Positions 35,375 through 63,986 of a DNA stretch of 64,000 nt are shown here, piece after piece. This stretch comes from Chondrilla cf. caribensis (Eukaryota; Porifera; Demospongiae; Chondrillida; Chondrillidae): positions 1,023,501-1,087,500 of the forward strand of contig OZ026552.1 of NCBI GenBank assembly GCA_964020155.1. Direction: 5' to 3'. Each line of letters opens with the position of its first letter. Position 1 is the first letter of the stretch. The notes beneath the pieces are model-generated. The model was not told the DNA's origin. It searched no databases and saw only the letters and a list, made by a program, of their open reading frames with translations. The translations under genes and the position numbers were made by a program.

Positions 35375-37417
35375 ATGGACTCCAGTCCTTTGGATAAGTG
35401 GTGTAAAGTATCTCAAGAAAAAGAAGACAGTTCCGGTGGTTTGAAAAATGCTCACCATCCACAGGAGCTAGTGGAAGGCTTGAACCGATTACGACTCGGC
35501 GGTCAGCTATGTGATGTGGTAATTTTCGTGGACGGTGAGCAGATTCCCGCGCACAGGGTCGTTTTAGCGGCAAACACGCCTTATTTCGAAGCAATGTTTT
35601 CGGGTGGTCTGGAGGAGAGCAACCAGAAGACGGTGACATTGAGAGAAGTGAAGTCGACTGCTGTCAAGGAGATTATCGACTATTGCTACACATCAACCGT
35701 ACACATAGACAATTCTAACGTAGAGAGCTTATTGTCAGCATCTTGTTTGCTCCAAGTGTCAGGAGTTACGGGTGCTTGCTGCGAATTCATGAAGAACCAG
35801 CTTGATTCCGACAACTGTCTCAGTGTACGTTCTTTCGCAGAAGCTCATTCGTGCCAAGAACTGGTGCGAGTGGCGGACGCCTTTGTTCAGGAGCACTACA
35901 CCGAGGTGTTGGAAGGAGAAGAGTTTCTACGACTCAGCTCGAGAGAACTTGCGTCTCTGCTGGAAAGTGATCAGCTCAACGTACAGAACGAGGAACAGGT
36001 GTTTGAATCGGTGATGCTTTGGGCTCAGCACGACATTGATTCCCGCAAGGAAAACATAGCTGAAGTGTTGTGTCATGTGCGTTTGCCTTTACTGTCTCCG
36101 AGCTACCTTGTGTCACGAGTGAGCACGGAGCCAATCATTCGTGGGGACCAGCAGTGCAGGGATCTCGTGGACGAAGCAAAGGACTATCTCCTCCTCCCAG
36201 ACCAAAGAGAACACTTGCAAGGGCCTCGCACACAGCCTAGGAGATCTACACGGCAACACGAGGTACTTTATGCTGTTGGTGGATGGTGTAGCGGGGATGC
36301 TATGAGCATGGTCGAGTTTTACGATCCAAGAAGTAACAAATGGTGTGTGATCCCAACAATGACGAAAAGGAGGTGTGGCGTGGGCGTGGCCGTGCTGAAT
36401 GATTTTCTGTATGCCATTGGTGGTCACGACGGAACCAATTATTTAAACAGTGTAGAACGCTACGATCCAAAAACTAGACAGTGGTCTGCCTCTGTTACGC
36501 CCACTTCCGCTTGTCGTACAAGTTTTGGAGTTGCAGTGTTCAATGGTTACATTTATGTGGTGGGAGGGCAGGATGGCATGTCCTGTCTGAAGCATGTTGA
36601 GAGGTGAGTAACTCGTATTTGTGTGTGCATGTGTATGCATGTGTATTGCATGTACGTACGTATGTATGCTTTATACTGCATTTGTGCGTGTGTACATACG
36701 TACGTATGTACTGTATTTACATGTACTAGTGCTGAGCATCAGCTGTAACTGAATTATCTTGAAATGTCATGCATAACAGTGGGAAGGTAGAATGCATATC
36801 CAAACACTGTCATGGGTTATAGTTGTGTGTGGCTTCATTGTTGGTATATGCACACTCCTGGTAGGTACACACTCCCGGTAGGTACACTCCTGGTTAGCAC
36901 ACACTCCTGGTTAGTGAACACTCCTGGTTGGTACACACTCCTGGTTAGTACACACTCCTGGTTGGTACACACCCCTAGTTAGTACACACTCCTGATTAGT
37001 ACACACTCCTGGTTCGTACACACTCCTGGTTAGTACACACTCCTGGTTGGTACACACTCCTAGTTAGTACACACTCCTGGTAGGTACACACTCCCGGATA
37101 GTACACACTCCTGGTAGTAAACACTCCTGGTTAGTACACACTCCTGGTCAGTACACACTCCTGGTTAATGTGTGCACACAATACGTACCTACATACGTAG
37201 CACATGTACACTACGTACGTACGTACATACGTACTTATCATCCCTATCCTATACATACGAAGGTATGACCCAAAGTTGAACAAGTGGATCCCTGTGGCTC
37301 CCATGTTGAGCCGGCGCCTGGGTGTGGCCGTAGCTGTGCTCGGTGAATACTTGTATGCAGTGGGAGGGTCCGATGGAACAAGCCCGGTCAACACTGTGGA
37401 AAGGTTAGAAAGAGCAT

Positions 37418-37465
<48 letters not shown>

Positions 37466-38055
37466 TGTGTTTTCTGTGTATGTGTGTGAATGTGGGTGTG
37501 GGTGTGGGTGTGGATTTGGGTGCACACGCATGTAGTGTGTGTGTGCGTGTGTGCATGTGTGTGTGTTTGTGTGTGTGTGTGTGGGTGTGGGTGTGTGTGT
37601 GTGTGTGTGTGTGGAATACACTTTCATACTCAAATCTCACAATGTCCTACATGTACGTACATATGTATGTGTTCAGGTATGATCCGCAGAAGAACCTGTG
37701 GGAGTACATGTCGTCCATGTCTAGTCGTCGAAAGCACTTGGGAGCAGCATCCCTGAACGGCAAGCTCTATGCTGTTGGGGGCCGCAGCGAGACCACTGAA
37801 CTCAACAGCGTGGAGTGCTATGACCCCTCCACCAATCAGTGGTATTCTGTGGTTGCTATGGCAACAAGACGTAGTGGCATTGGTCTCGAAGTAGTCAACA
37901 ACCAACTGTTTGCAATTGGAGGATTTGATGGATCTTCCTATTTGAAAAGCGTTGAGTATTTCGATCCCAGCACAAGTGTGTGGAAAGTTGCTGAGCCAAT
38001 GAACTACCGAAGGTTGGGAGGAGGGGTGGGGGTTCTAAAGGGGTGTGGTCACTGA
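35375..38055 (+). CDS. KLHL20: Kelch-like protein 20, BTB–BACK–kelch Cullin-3 substrate adaptor
   Basis: Exons 35375–36603, 37263–37403 and 37677–38055 join in frame to 582 aa. The BTB domain is at about residues 35–140 ([40 protein letters not shown]). BACK follows at about 145–250. Six kelch repeats run from about 290 to the end, each with GG doublets and YDP-x(5)-W. Diagnostic KLHL20/diablo segments include [38 protein letters not shown], the 47-residue repeat in exon 2 ([20 protein letters not shown]) and the ending [14 protein letters not shown]. In animals KLHL20 recruits substrates to a Cullin-3 ubiquitin ligase through BTB–BACK and kelch. Both introns interrupt kelch repeats at the same codon position, before YDP. 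Intron 1 carries a minisatellite and intron 2 GT tracts. Confidence 0.95.
36850..37168. repeat. Minisatellite in KLHL20 intron 1
   Basis: About 17–18 units of CACACTCCTGGTTAGTA (about 17 bp) with small variants. Confidence 0.9.
37420..37612. repeat. GT-rich tract in KLHL20 intron 2
   Basis: Pure GT runs at about 37420–37463 and 37557–37612, separated by GTGGGT-rich sequence. Open frames on both strands here are artefacts. Confidence 0.9.
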
Positions 38056-38428
38056 ACTACATATCCAATCATTGAGTTATTATTGGACCGCTCATATTGT
38101 GGTATTCAATGAGGTGAAGTCAGTCCTATCTTCGCATGCTATGGGGAGTTGTACAGCCTTGTTGTAACCATGGATATTAATTACTTGCCCAGCAACTGTA
38201 CCCGCCTACTTCTTAAGAAAGCAAAAAGACGAGGACATGTACATAACAGTGGACCATCTTAGCTGTACATGCAATGTGTGATAATTATTGTAATTTTGTA
38301 TAATAATAATGATATTATAATATTATTATTATTGTTTATTATAATGATGTACATTGTTGTATGGATTTTTTGTATCATTATATTAAATTTGTGTATTTCT
38401 AATCATTCTGTTCCCATGGGAGCTATTT

Positions 38429-38463
38429 AATAAATCAAGTATTTATGGCATTATTACAATAAA
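38429..38463 (+). promoter_or_regulatory. Candidate poly(A) signals of KLHL20
   Basis: AATAAA at 38429–38434 and again at 38458–38463, about 375–400 bp after the stop codon. Confidence 0.55.
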
Positions 38464-39241
38464 ATAATAATTATTATCAGATTCTATAGAATTATATATA
38501 TGTATATACGTATAATATATATTATAATCTGAGAATATATTCTTTATATATAATTGCATGTGCATATGCATGCAATTATGTAATATATGTAGCTAGATTT
38601 CAAGAATAACTAAGGGTGATATCCTTGCAATTAATAATATTATTATTGTTGCATGGAATTAATAATTATTTCGATTTTGATTTTGGTCATCATGCAATAT
38701 TTGCCTCATAATTATAATTTGATGATGTGACATTTAATTTGACCATCCTTTTTGCAGATTAAATTATTAAGCACATACATACATCTATGCTAGGGGTATC
38801 AACACGCATAGCATTAGTATTATATTGATTGAAGCTTAAGTATGTAACTATGAATTAATTAATAGCAGTCTACACACAATAATAATTATAATTACGAGTA
38901 CAATATGTACGTATGAGTTATGTCATGCAATTACGTATTACAATTACAAGATTAGCAATTACATTATTATAAGTTATGTACATTATTATGAAGGAATAAA
39001 CACATAAATACTAGAAACAAGCAATGGTTACTAAACATGCTACTACGTATAATTTATTGTTACGTAATTTCAGAGAATGGAAAAATAATCGACAATCAAC
39101 ACAACGTTAACGAACCTAGCGTTTTCATCTAACATTAGTAGTTGCTAAAACTAGAGGATTTCCATAAGTGGTTTACTGTGGGCTACACTGGTAGTGATAC
39201 TGGGAGCTTGGTGTGAGGCTGTGCGGGTTATTCGGATCCAA
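38464..39241. other. AT-rich convergent intergenic region, KLHL20 / PRKG
   Basis: No gene seen. The sequence is AT-rich with many ATTAT runs. On the minus strand AATAAA (TTTATT at 39053–39058) lies about 185 bp past the PRKG stop and is a candidate poly(A) signal for that gene. Confidence 0.5.
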
Positions 39242-55714
<16,473 letters not shown>

Positions 55715-56705
55715 AAAACGTCTGACATTACCGTGGGCGGAGCCCTAGACCAGACTCCGGCACACACGTACCGTACAGGAAAATTCCGTCCGGTGTTCCG
55801 CATATCACGGAAACGCGTGTAAAAATTCATTTTGTTAAATTTCAATTCTTACAAAGATGTGCACACACATAAACAGGTGGATAGATTATGCATAATATTA
55901 ATGTAAACAATATTAGACATCAAAGTGTCACACAGTCAAAGTAAAAAGAATTTAAGCACAAAATCAGGTGTTATTCTATATGATTAATGATTATTATAGT
56001 AAGGTGAAAGACATACTTCCAACCAGGATATAATTCCTGTAATTTAACAATAAACAGTTCACTAGCTACTTCAAGTGTTAACCTTTGGATCACGACTCAT
56101 AGTAGACTATAGCACAAATTAACTGTAAGGTTTGAATCCAGACCATTATTAGCAGGTAATAACATACAATATAACAGTATAATAATAATTTATGCATATT
56201 ATCATTAATGATCGTCATAAATGAACCCATGCATTTATAATATACACAGACTATGAGTTATATATGCATAATATTATATGTGCTATATCATTATTGCAGG
56301 GTATGTAGATTGTTTGCATTTGGCTTATATTCTGCAATCTATACAATCATGACATGTTACATTGTTAGTTAATTTGCATAATAATGTGTGGCAATATTTT
56401 GTATAACCAAAGGGGGCACTAACATCATCTGTATTACCTAGTATAATATCAAACCTCTGTATTAAACCGATATCGCATGATATTTGCAATCACAAGTTAA
56501 AGTGTTGAAGACACTCTACAACTATAGTCCCTCTGGTAACCTAATGTCTTGGCTGCACACAGGGAAGTGTCCTATACACCACTACTGGGTACCCTTACAT
56601 CGACCCAGAGTCATCATTTCATATTAATAGTCATTCGTCTAAAATCATCACGATCAAAGATGAAGTCTGTACATGCAAAGATACATCCCCCGTGTTTAGT
56701 GGGGA
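55715..56705. other. Intergenic region between PRKG and CNOT2
   Basis: No gene seen. The first 130 bp is the upstream flank of PRKG and would hold its promoter. The rest is AT-rich and presumably includes the CNOT2 3' UTR, since both genes run leftward. Confidence 0.5.
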
Positions 56706-56970
56706 TCATTGTGATTGTGGTACTGAGGTGGAGTGGTGAGCCCCGAATGTGGACGGAAGCTGAGGTTTCTCTTCCAATTTATCATACTCAATCAGAAACT
56801 CCTTTAGAGACTTCCTCCACTGGTTGGGGTCAAAGAAGTAGTAGGTTCCCTTCTCGTAGTTGGGTGTCTTTAAGCCTGGCTCTACTCCAGGTGCCCTCGT
56901 TATCCATACTTTGTCCTCTTTGTGGTATCTCCAATCTCTGTTGTATCTGATACAAGAAGAATGTGCGGTA

Positions 56971-57014
<44 letters not shown>

Positions 57015-57022
57015 TGTGTGTG

Positions 57023-57089
<67 letters not shown>

Positions 57090-58532
57090 CATGGGTGTGT
57101 TGGCATGTACGTATGTGTTGTGTACATGTGTGCATGAGTGTGCGTTTGCACATGTTTGTGTTGGTGTGCATTTGTACATGTGTACACATGTGTACATACA
57201 TGTTTGTACGTGTGTGTGAGTGTGTGGCCAGTAACTCATTCCACTCACAGCTCGATTGAAGCTAGGAGTTGTAGCAGGTCTCCTCCATTGTTGTAGTACA
57301 GAAAGAAGAGAAGGTCCTCGCCATATCTCTTCAGTTGAATGGAAGCCAACTGAAACAGCAAGGGACGGTGACAAGAGATGAAGCACAGGAAGCAAAACTG
57401 AGTGCACAGTGATGGGAATTAGCAAGGAACTAGACTACCAACCTTCAACTTGCTCAGGTACACGTAGATATGTTCAATTTCACTCTCACCCTCACACAAC
57501 TCACTATCATTCTCACACATCACATTCTCACCCTCACACACAACTCACTATCACCCTCACACCTCATTCACACCCTCACACAACTCACTATCACCCTCAC
57601 ACCTCATTCACACCCTCACACAACTCACTATCACCCTCACACCTCATTCTCACCCTCACACAACCTACGTACCTCACCCACACACATCTCACTATCACAT
57701 CACACAACTCACTCTCACTCTCACACACCTTATCCTTGATAGCAGTGTGGATGAGATACTCCTGAGGAACATTGCAGTCGATGTCTTGAGGTCTACATGG
57801 TGAGTCTGCCCACGGAGATGCAAATATGTTGCACAGACTTCTGTATTGAAAGAGAAACAAACACGAAAAACACCTCATCTAAATAGTAAACAGACCACAT
57901 GGTACAGACCACATGGTACAGACCACACAGTACAGACCACACAGTACAGACCACACAGTACAGACCACACAGTACAGATCACATAGTACAGATCACATAG
58001 TACAGGTCACATAGAGCAGGTCACATAGAGCAGGCAACACAGTACAGATCATACAGTACAGACCATACAGTACAGACCATACAGTACAGACCACACAGTA
58101 CAGACCACACAGTACAGATCACATAGTACAGACCACACAGTACAGACCACACAGTACAGACCACACAGTACAGACCACACAGTACAGATTACACAGTACA
58201 GACCACACAGTACAGACCACACAGTACAGACCATGCAGTACAGATCATACAGTACAGATTACACAGTACAGACCACACAGTACAGATCACACAGTACAGA
58301 CCACATACGTAGTACAGATTACAAAGTACACACCATACAGTACAGATCCTACAGTACAGTTCACACAGTGCAGATCACACAGTACAGACAGCTTACTCTG
58401 GTGAGTTGAGATTCAATCCAAGAGTCGTCAAATCACTACATTCAAAACAAAAGTGACCAACCAGTGAATAATACGTAGTATGTAGCAAACACAACAGACC
58501 ACGTACATGGACCACGCTTCACACACACACAC

Positions 58533-58589
<57 letters not shown>

Positions 58590-59234
58590 ATGTATAAAAA
58601 TATGCATAAAATACCCACATACATACGTGAAATAACATTGAGACATGCAGTCACAGGTACTACAAGTGCAGGTATGTGCAGCATATTACACAGGTACAAA
58701 TAAAAAATGCCACCCGTCAGGTACATAGCTGTACAAAGCAGCACAACTAGTGTGTACAGTACATGAGATACATACAGTATGTACCATATTCTTACATACG
58801 TACCTTCCTAGGGCAAGAGCCACTAAGTTTGGGTCTGTTTCTGCAGCTCTGATGAAGGTCAGTAGTCCCATCATTCCAAACTGGTCCTGCACCATACCTG
58901 GAGGAACAGTGATGGAGTCTACAGGGGGGGGAGGTTGTTGACGTGTAAGGAGCAGTTACAACCACACAAGTACGTATGTACAGGGATATGCTAGCTTGTA
59001 TTTGTTAGCAATTCAAAATTATGCATCAATCGATCATAGTTTCATCATGGAAGAATCATACGTAGTTCAATCATATAACCATCATTTTTTCATCATAAAG
59101 CCATCATGTTTTCATCAAAAAGATCATCATTTCATCATAAAACAATCATAGCTCTTTGATCATCAACGAGCTCACTTTGTTGAGTTGCCTTCTTCATTGT
59201 TCCCTTCGGTGGTCCAATTGGAGTAGCTGTTGGT
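56706..59234 (-). CDS. CNOT2: CCR4–NOT complex subunit 2, C-terminal part
   Basis: Minus-strand exons 59176–59234 (tentative), 58804–58918, 58397–58435, 57729–57840, 57249–57349 and 56706–56946 (last, with stop) join in frame. The product is the conserved NOT2/3/5 C-terminal region: PPGMVQDQFGMMGLLTFIRA, then AETDPNLVALALG, SDLTTLGLNLNSPE, FASPWADSPCRPQDID, RYGEDLLFFLYYNNGGDLLQ and YNRDWRYHKEDKVWITRAPG. It ends YEKGTYYFFDPNQWRKSLKE then FLIEYDKLEEKPQLPSTF. In animals CNOT2 pairs with CNOT3 and docks on CNOT1 in the cytoplasmic deadenylase complex. The gene continues upstream past the retrotransposon at 59413–62649. Possible further exons are at about 63187–63235 and 63952–63986, but I cannot confirm them. 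Introns contain two minisatellites and CA tracts. Confidence 0.92.
56971..57086. repeat. (TC)n followed by (GT)n in CNOT2 intron
   Basis: TC run at 56971–56997 passing directly into GT runs to 57086. It lies 25 bp from the acceptor of the last CNOT2 exon, so on the minus strand it supplies an (AC)n(AG)n stretch ahead of the splice site. Confidence 0.92.
57475..57730. repeat. About 40-bp CACA/CTCA-rich tandem repeat in CNOT2 intron
   Basis: Units close to CACCCTCACACAACTCACTA then TCACCCTCACACCTCATTCT. It runs up to the donor of the preceding CNOT2 exon at 57729. Confidence 0.85.
57897..58390. repeat. 14-bp minisatellite in CNOT2 intron
   Basis: About 35 copies of AGTACAGACCACAC with single-base variants. 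It nearly fills the intron between 57841 and 58396. Confidence 0.92.
58521..58587. repeat. (CA)n microsatellite in CNOT2 intron
   Basis: CA tract with one CG interruption. Confidence 0.92.
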
Positions 59235-59412
59235 CTGCATATAAACATACAGATACAGGTAGGCACAGATATACGTAGGTACAGATAGGTACAAATACGT
59301 AGGTATGTACAGGTAGGTACAGATCAGTACAAATAGTTAACAGATGGGTACAGATGGTAGGTATAAAAAGGTACAGATAAGTACATATATAATTATACAA
59401 GTTTGCCAAAAA

Positions 59413-62400
59413 ATGGCGCCACATGAAGATTCCCCCCGAACGCAATCAGCGATTAGTGGCTCCACTAAACAACCCAATTGGTCTGAAATCGATGAAGAAT
59501 TTAGATCTATTATTGCCCCAATCCATGCTTCCCTGGCTAATGATGATCTATCCACCGAAGACGCGGCGGAAAATTTCTCTACTGCTCTCACTTCCCACCT
59601 CCGTCACCATCTTGTCATCCCAGACCCTAACACCCTACCATCTCATAGGTCCGGCCCACACCGTGAAAGAGCCATTCTCAAGCTCACCAAGAGACTGGCA
59701 AAGATCAAAAACGCCAAACGCAAGGACTTCACCAACGACCCCAGGGATTTCCTTACAGCCGTTCGCCTGCACAACAGAGTTAAAAAAGCCTCAGAGAAAT
59801 CGAAATCCTTCCGGGAAACTCGCAGACAAGAAAGGGCTTTTCAAAACAACCCCTGGACTTACTCCAAATCGATTTGTAACACGACGTCTTCTAAAGTAAG
59901 TCCTAAGTTCTCCAGTGATACATGTCTCAGCCACTTCAAACCCAGTTTCGAAGTACAGGCCAACCCAAGTTATGACACCCTACCACGCTGGGTTCCAGAA
60001 ACCATGCCCCTACCAGACACCTTATCCTCCTTTGACCTGTCTCCAATAAGGCCTAGGGAGATCAGAGGCATATTGAAAAAACTATCCAAGCCATCCGCTC
60101 CTGGACCTGACAGCATCTCTTACACCCACCTGAAAAGACTCCCATCTACTCACCACTTTCTCGCCACCCTCTTTTCAATGATCCTGCTCAGGTCCCAACA
60201 AGCCCCAAAGACATGGTGCATCGGAGACATCAGACTAATACATAAGAAAGGCAACCCAAAAGAGCCCGAGAATTTCAGACCCATCGCTCTAACTTCAGCA
60301 GTTGGCAAATTGTTCCACCGAATTCTAGCCTCTCGGATAGAGACATATGTCCTACAGAACAAGATCATTGACCCTAGACTACAAAAAGGCTTTCTATCAG
60401 GTATAACTGGAGTCCAAGAGCACATTTTGACTGTGAACGCAATCATCGACAATGCAAAAGAAAAAGGCCTTCCCCTCTGTGCTACCTTCGTCGACCTAAG
60501 AAACGCCTTTGGATCAATACCCCACAAACTCATCCATGATATGTTGGTGTACATTGATGTCCCACCCCAAATCGTCACCTACATTGACAACGCTTACTCA
60601 AAATTAACTGCCTCCATCTCAACCCGCCAGTGGGTCACTCCGTCCTTTAAGATAAGCCGTGGAACTTTCCAGGGTGATACCCTCTCGCCCTTGCTATTCC
60701 TACTGTGTTTCCATCCTATTCTGTCTTATGCAGAAAAGTTACCATCTACCGGCTTCGAAATGACCCAAACCCTGCCTAACTCATCTGGTCTGCCACCACC
60801 TGGATCCTTTATCTATGTCGAATGGAACGAAGAGGCCTCCGACGAGGAGAAGGGCTGGTACAAATGTAGAGTGGTCCAATACCTACCTGACTGCAGAGCA
60901 GTCTTGGAATACGACAACTACTCGACAGAGGAAGTCTCCCTCAGAGAAGTGCAATGGCACTTTACCAGAAAATCATCTAAACCCTTCATGGCAATGGACA
61001 GCAACCTCCCTGTTTACCCCCTGAAGAAGGTTCGTGCCGAAGCAGCGCAGGCAAAAACCATCAAACTAAGCCCTCGAACAGCCCTCGGCTACGCAGATGA
61101 TACCACCATCCTGTCAAAATCACCAGAAGAACACCAACAGGCCCTCATCAAAATCGACAACAAGTGCTCTGACCTGGGCCTTGAAATCCGCCCCGATAAG
61201 TGTGTGTCCCTTATCTTTAACGGCAAAAGCATGAATAAGCAGAGAACCTTCAAGATCCATCAAGGACACACTCGTAACATCTCCTCCACTCCAACCAAAT
61301 TTCTGGGCCAAACAATCGGCATCACCATCGCCTCTACCAGAGTGCATGCTAGTAAGAGGCTCTCATCAAAGGTATACTCTGCCCTAGAAAAAATCGACCG
61401 CCTCCCAATCAGAGGTGAGTACAAAGTCTGGATATACAAGTCCTACTTGGTCCCCTCCCTTACATTCAATCTAGCTGTAGAGATCATCTCTGCGTCCACC
61501 ATCAAGAAAATTCAAAGCAAAGCCACCTCTTACCTTAAGCGATGGCTGAAACTACCGAAGTGCTCCACTCTGGCCTCTTTGTTTCATCCAGGGGTATGCA
61601 ATCTCCCACACCTCCCCCAGGCTCAGGAGCAGGCCAAACTTAGGCTTCTCGCCCAAGTTCGCATTTCACCTGATCAAAACCTGCGTGAACTAGAAACCCT
61701 CATCCTCGATCCATCGTTCGCTCATCGGCAGTGCATTCCACCAATCTGCCAAGAAATTGCCCATATAGCATCACCACAAACCAAGTCTAACGCCGAGGCA
61801 ACTCATCTGCTTGACTCAATGAAAAACATCCTCAGCAAACGCCAATGTGCTGTTTGGGACTCCCACCTGGAAACCCTTTCAGTCCAGTCGAAGTTCCTAG
61901 ACATTGCTGCCCTGGAACAACATTCCAAAGTGTGGTCAAGGATTATGTTCGGCCTCCCCGCAGGCCAACTATCCTTTTTAATCCGAGCAGGCATCGATGT
62001 CCTTCCATCCCCAGCCAATCTACAAAGATGGAACATCCAACCTGACTCTACATGCTCCCTCTGTAACTCTAGACCCTGTACTGTAAGTCACATCCTTAAT
62101 GGATGTCCTACAGCTTTGAATCAAGGGCGCTACACATGGAGGCATGATAGTGTCCTGTCCCACCTTCTCAAGCTGATCCAATCCACTCTGTCAGAGGTCA
62201 CTATTTATGCTGATCTACCTGGACACCGAGCCCTCGACAACCCACCATCAACCATCCCTCCTTCTCTAGTTGCTACTTCTGCACGCCCTGACATAGTTAT
62301 CATCTCTGGCTCTTCCATACACCTGCTAGAACTTACTGTTCCATCCAACACGGTAAAAAACATCATGAACGCTAGAGTAAGAAAGCAATCTAAAAGCAAC

Positions 62401-62649
62401 TATATCCACCTCGTCAACGACCTCGAATCATTAGGCCACTCAGTCCACCTTCACACTGCAGAATTGGGATCCCTGGGCCATTTCAACCCTGAAACAGTGT
62501 CTGAGGTACATTCCATCCTACCTTCGAAATCAAAACCCGTTATAAGAAAGGATCTGCTCGACCTTAGCAAAGTCGCCATCACCTGCTCAAAGATCATCTT
62601 CGAAGCCAGACTACATTCCGACTGGAACACTCATTTAGATTTAATTTGA
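59413..62649 (+). CDS. Non-LTR retrotransposon ORF: reverse transcriptase with restriction-like endonuclease and a Tudor-like insert
   Basis: One uninterrupted frame of 1078 aa from the ATG at 59413. The frame stays open upstream to an ATG at 59344, but that part is tandem-repeat sequence. Residues ~170–250 precede the palm (LRKL-like APGPDSISYTHLKRLP). RT motif A is FVDLRNAF (D361), motif B is RGTFQGDTLSPLLF (Q420) and motif C is GYADD (D562, D563). Between B and C lies an insert at about 463–526 (GSFIYVEWNEEASDEEKGWY; CRVVQYLPDCRAVLEYDNY; EEVSLREVQWHF) that looks like a Tudor or similar SH3-like barrel. The C-terminus has C-x2-C-x8-H-x4-C from residue 881, then RPD-x12-E-L-T-V-P (D960, E973), the usual layout of the restriction-like endonuclease in R2-type elements. 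It lies antisense in the upstream part of CNOT2. No stops or frameshifts are present, so the insertion is recent or active. No 5' gag-like ORF is seen. Confidence 0.92.
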   Translation: MAPHEDSPRTQSAISGSTKQPNWSEIDEEFRSIIAPIHASLANDDLSTEDAAENFSTALTSHLRHHLVIPDPNTLPSHRSGPHRERAILKLTKRLAKIKNAKRKDFTNDPRDFLTAVRLHNRVKKASEKSKSFRETRRQERAFQNNPWTYSKSICNTTSSKVSPKFSSDTCLSHFKPSFEVQANPSYDTLPRWVPETMPLPDTLSSFDLSPIRPREIRGILKKLSKPSAPGPDSISYTHLKRLPSTHHFLATLFSMILLRSQQAPKTWCIGDIRLIHKKGNPKEPENFRPIALTSAVGKLFHRILASRIETYVLQNKIIDPRLQKGFLSGITGVQEHILTVNAIIDNAKEKGLPLCATFVDLRNAFGSIPHKLIHDMLVYIDVPPQIVTYIDNAYSKLTASISTRQWVTPSFKISRGTFQGDTLSPLLFLLCFHPILSYAEKLPSTGFEMTQTLPNSSGLPPPGSFIYVEWNEEASDEEKGWYKCRVVQYLPDCRAVLEYDNYSTEEVSLREVQWHFTRKSSKPFMAMDSNLPVYPLKKVRAEAAQAKTIKLSPRTALGYADDTTILSKSPEEHQQALIKIDNKCSDLGLEIRPDKCVSLIFNGKSMNKQRTFKIHQGHTRNISSTPTKFLGQTIGITIASTRVHASKRLSSKVYSALEKIDRLPIRGEYKVWIYKSYLVPSLTFNLAVEIISASTIKKIQSKATSYLKRWLKLPKCSTLASLFHPGVCNLPHLPQAQEQAKLRLLAQVRISPDQNLRELETLILDPSFAHRQCIPPICQEIAHIASPQTKSNAEATHLLDSMKNILSKRQCAVWDSHLETLSVQSKFLDIAALEQHSKVWSRIMFGLPAGQLSFLIRAGIDVLPSPANLQRWNIQPDSTCSLCNSRPCTVSHILNGCPTALNQGRYTWRHDSVLSHLLKLIQSTLSEVTIYADLPGHRALDNPPSTIPPSLVATSARPDIVIISGSSIHLLELTVPSNTVKNIMNARVRKQSKSNYIHLVNDLESLGHSVHLHTAELGSLGHFNPETVSEVHSILPSKSKPVIRKDLLDLSKVAITCSKIIFEARLHSDWNTHLDLI

Positions 62650-62664
62650 AGCAATCTCCACTCA

Positions 62665-62745
62665 TCATTTGTTTTTCTTTTCCTCTTCCGTTTTTCTTTT
62701 TTTTTTCTCATCTTGTTTTCTTTTCCTTCTTCACAAAACCACTAA
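62665..62745 (+). other. Polypyrimidine stretch after the retrotransposon ORF
   Basis: A T- and C-rich tract (TTTTTCTTTTTTTTTTCTC and similar) directly after the stop, probably 3' UTR of the element. I cannot locate its 3' end or target-site duplication. Confidence 0.5.
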
Positions 62746-63295
62746 ATTTTGTAACCACCTTCCAATCCCTATTGCTTGCCAGGTAAATCATTTATTGATT
62801 TGTACCCCTGTGTCCGAGCTTTTGCCTCACAAAGTCACTCAATTATTCATCATATTGTGTGCTCTGTAAGGTATATCTGGTTTGTCATGATTAATAATGA
62901 CGTTTTCCCCCCCCTGTTAGTACAAACAGGTACAAGTACGTACATACAAACATAGAGAGGTACATACAGTAGGAACAAATACAGACAAAGATCTTCAGTT
63001 AGTATATACAGTAACTGCTTCAAAAGTACAGTAGCCCACCCAATTTTCAAGTACAGAGTATTAAAAACTTTAAGCATACAAATGGAATTGGGGATGACAA
63101 TGGGAATGGGACTCTGCTATTCTATCCCATTATGTTAATAGTGGCATATTGGAGAGACTTCACTGAACTTCTAATCAAACCTTTCTTTGCTGCCTCCAGG
63201 AGCCAGGTCATAAGACATGCTTGTCTTCACCTCGGGGAGAATTATGCTTGATAGCTACACATGAAGATCAGAGAGAACAGAAGAAACTAATGTGA

Positions 63296-63614
<319 letters not shown>

Positions 63615-63674
63615 TGATCTGCATATACGTATATGGCACATACATAAGTACATGCAGGCATTATACTGTTTGGG

Positions 63675-63945
63675 TACACACACAGGCTGGTGTGCACATT
63701 TTGGTGTACACATAGGCTGGTGTACACACAGGCTGGTGTACACACAGGCTGGTATACACACAGGCTGGTGTACACACAGGCTGGTGTACACACAGGCAGG
63801 TGTACACACAGACAGGTGTACACACAGGCAGGTGTACACACATAGGCTGGTGTACACACAGGCTGGTGTACACACATAGGCTGGTGTACACATAGGCTGG
63901 TGCCCACACTGATTGGTGTACACACAGGTTGTGTACGTAAGGCAC
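63675..63945. repeat. 16-bp minisatellite
   Basis: About 16 copies of ACACAGGCTGGTGTAC with variants. Confidence 0.92.
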
Positions 63946-63951
63946 ACTCAC

Positions 63952-63986
63952 AGGTAGTCGTTTCTCAGTTCCCTGTTCACCAGCGT
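63952..63986 (-). CDS. Possible upstream CNOT2 exon (tentative)
   Basis: On the minus strand CTCTGCTGTAG|ACGCTGGTGA... runs 35 nt to CCT|GTGAGT, with good acceptor and donor. One frame reads xAGEQGTEKRLP. The N-terminal part of CNOT2 is poorly conserved, so similarity cannot confirm it. Confidence 0.25.

Noticed and set aside
59344..59412. Upstream ATG of the retrotransposon frame
   Set aside because: The added 23 codons come from a GGTACAGATAGGTAC-type tandem repeat of the host intron, so the start at 59413 is more likely.
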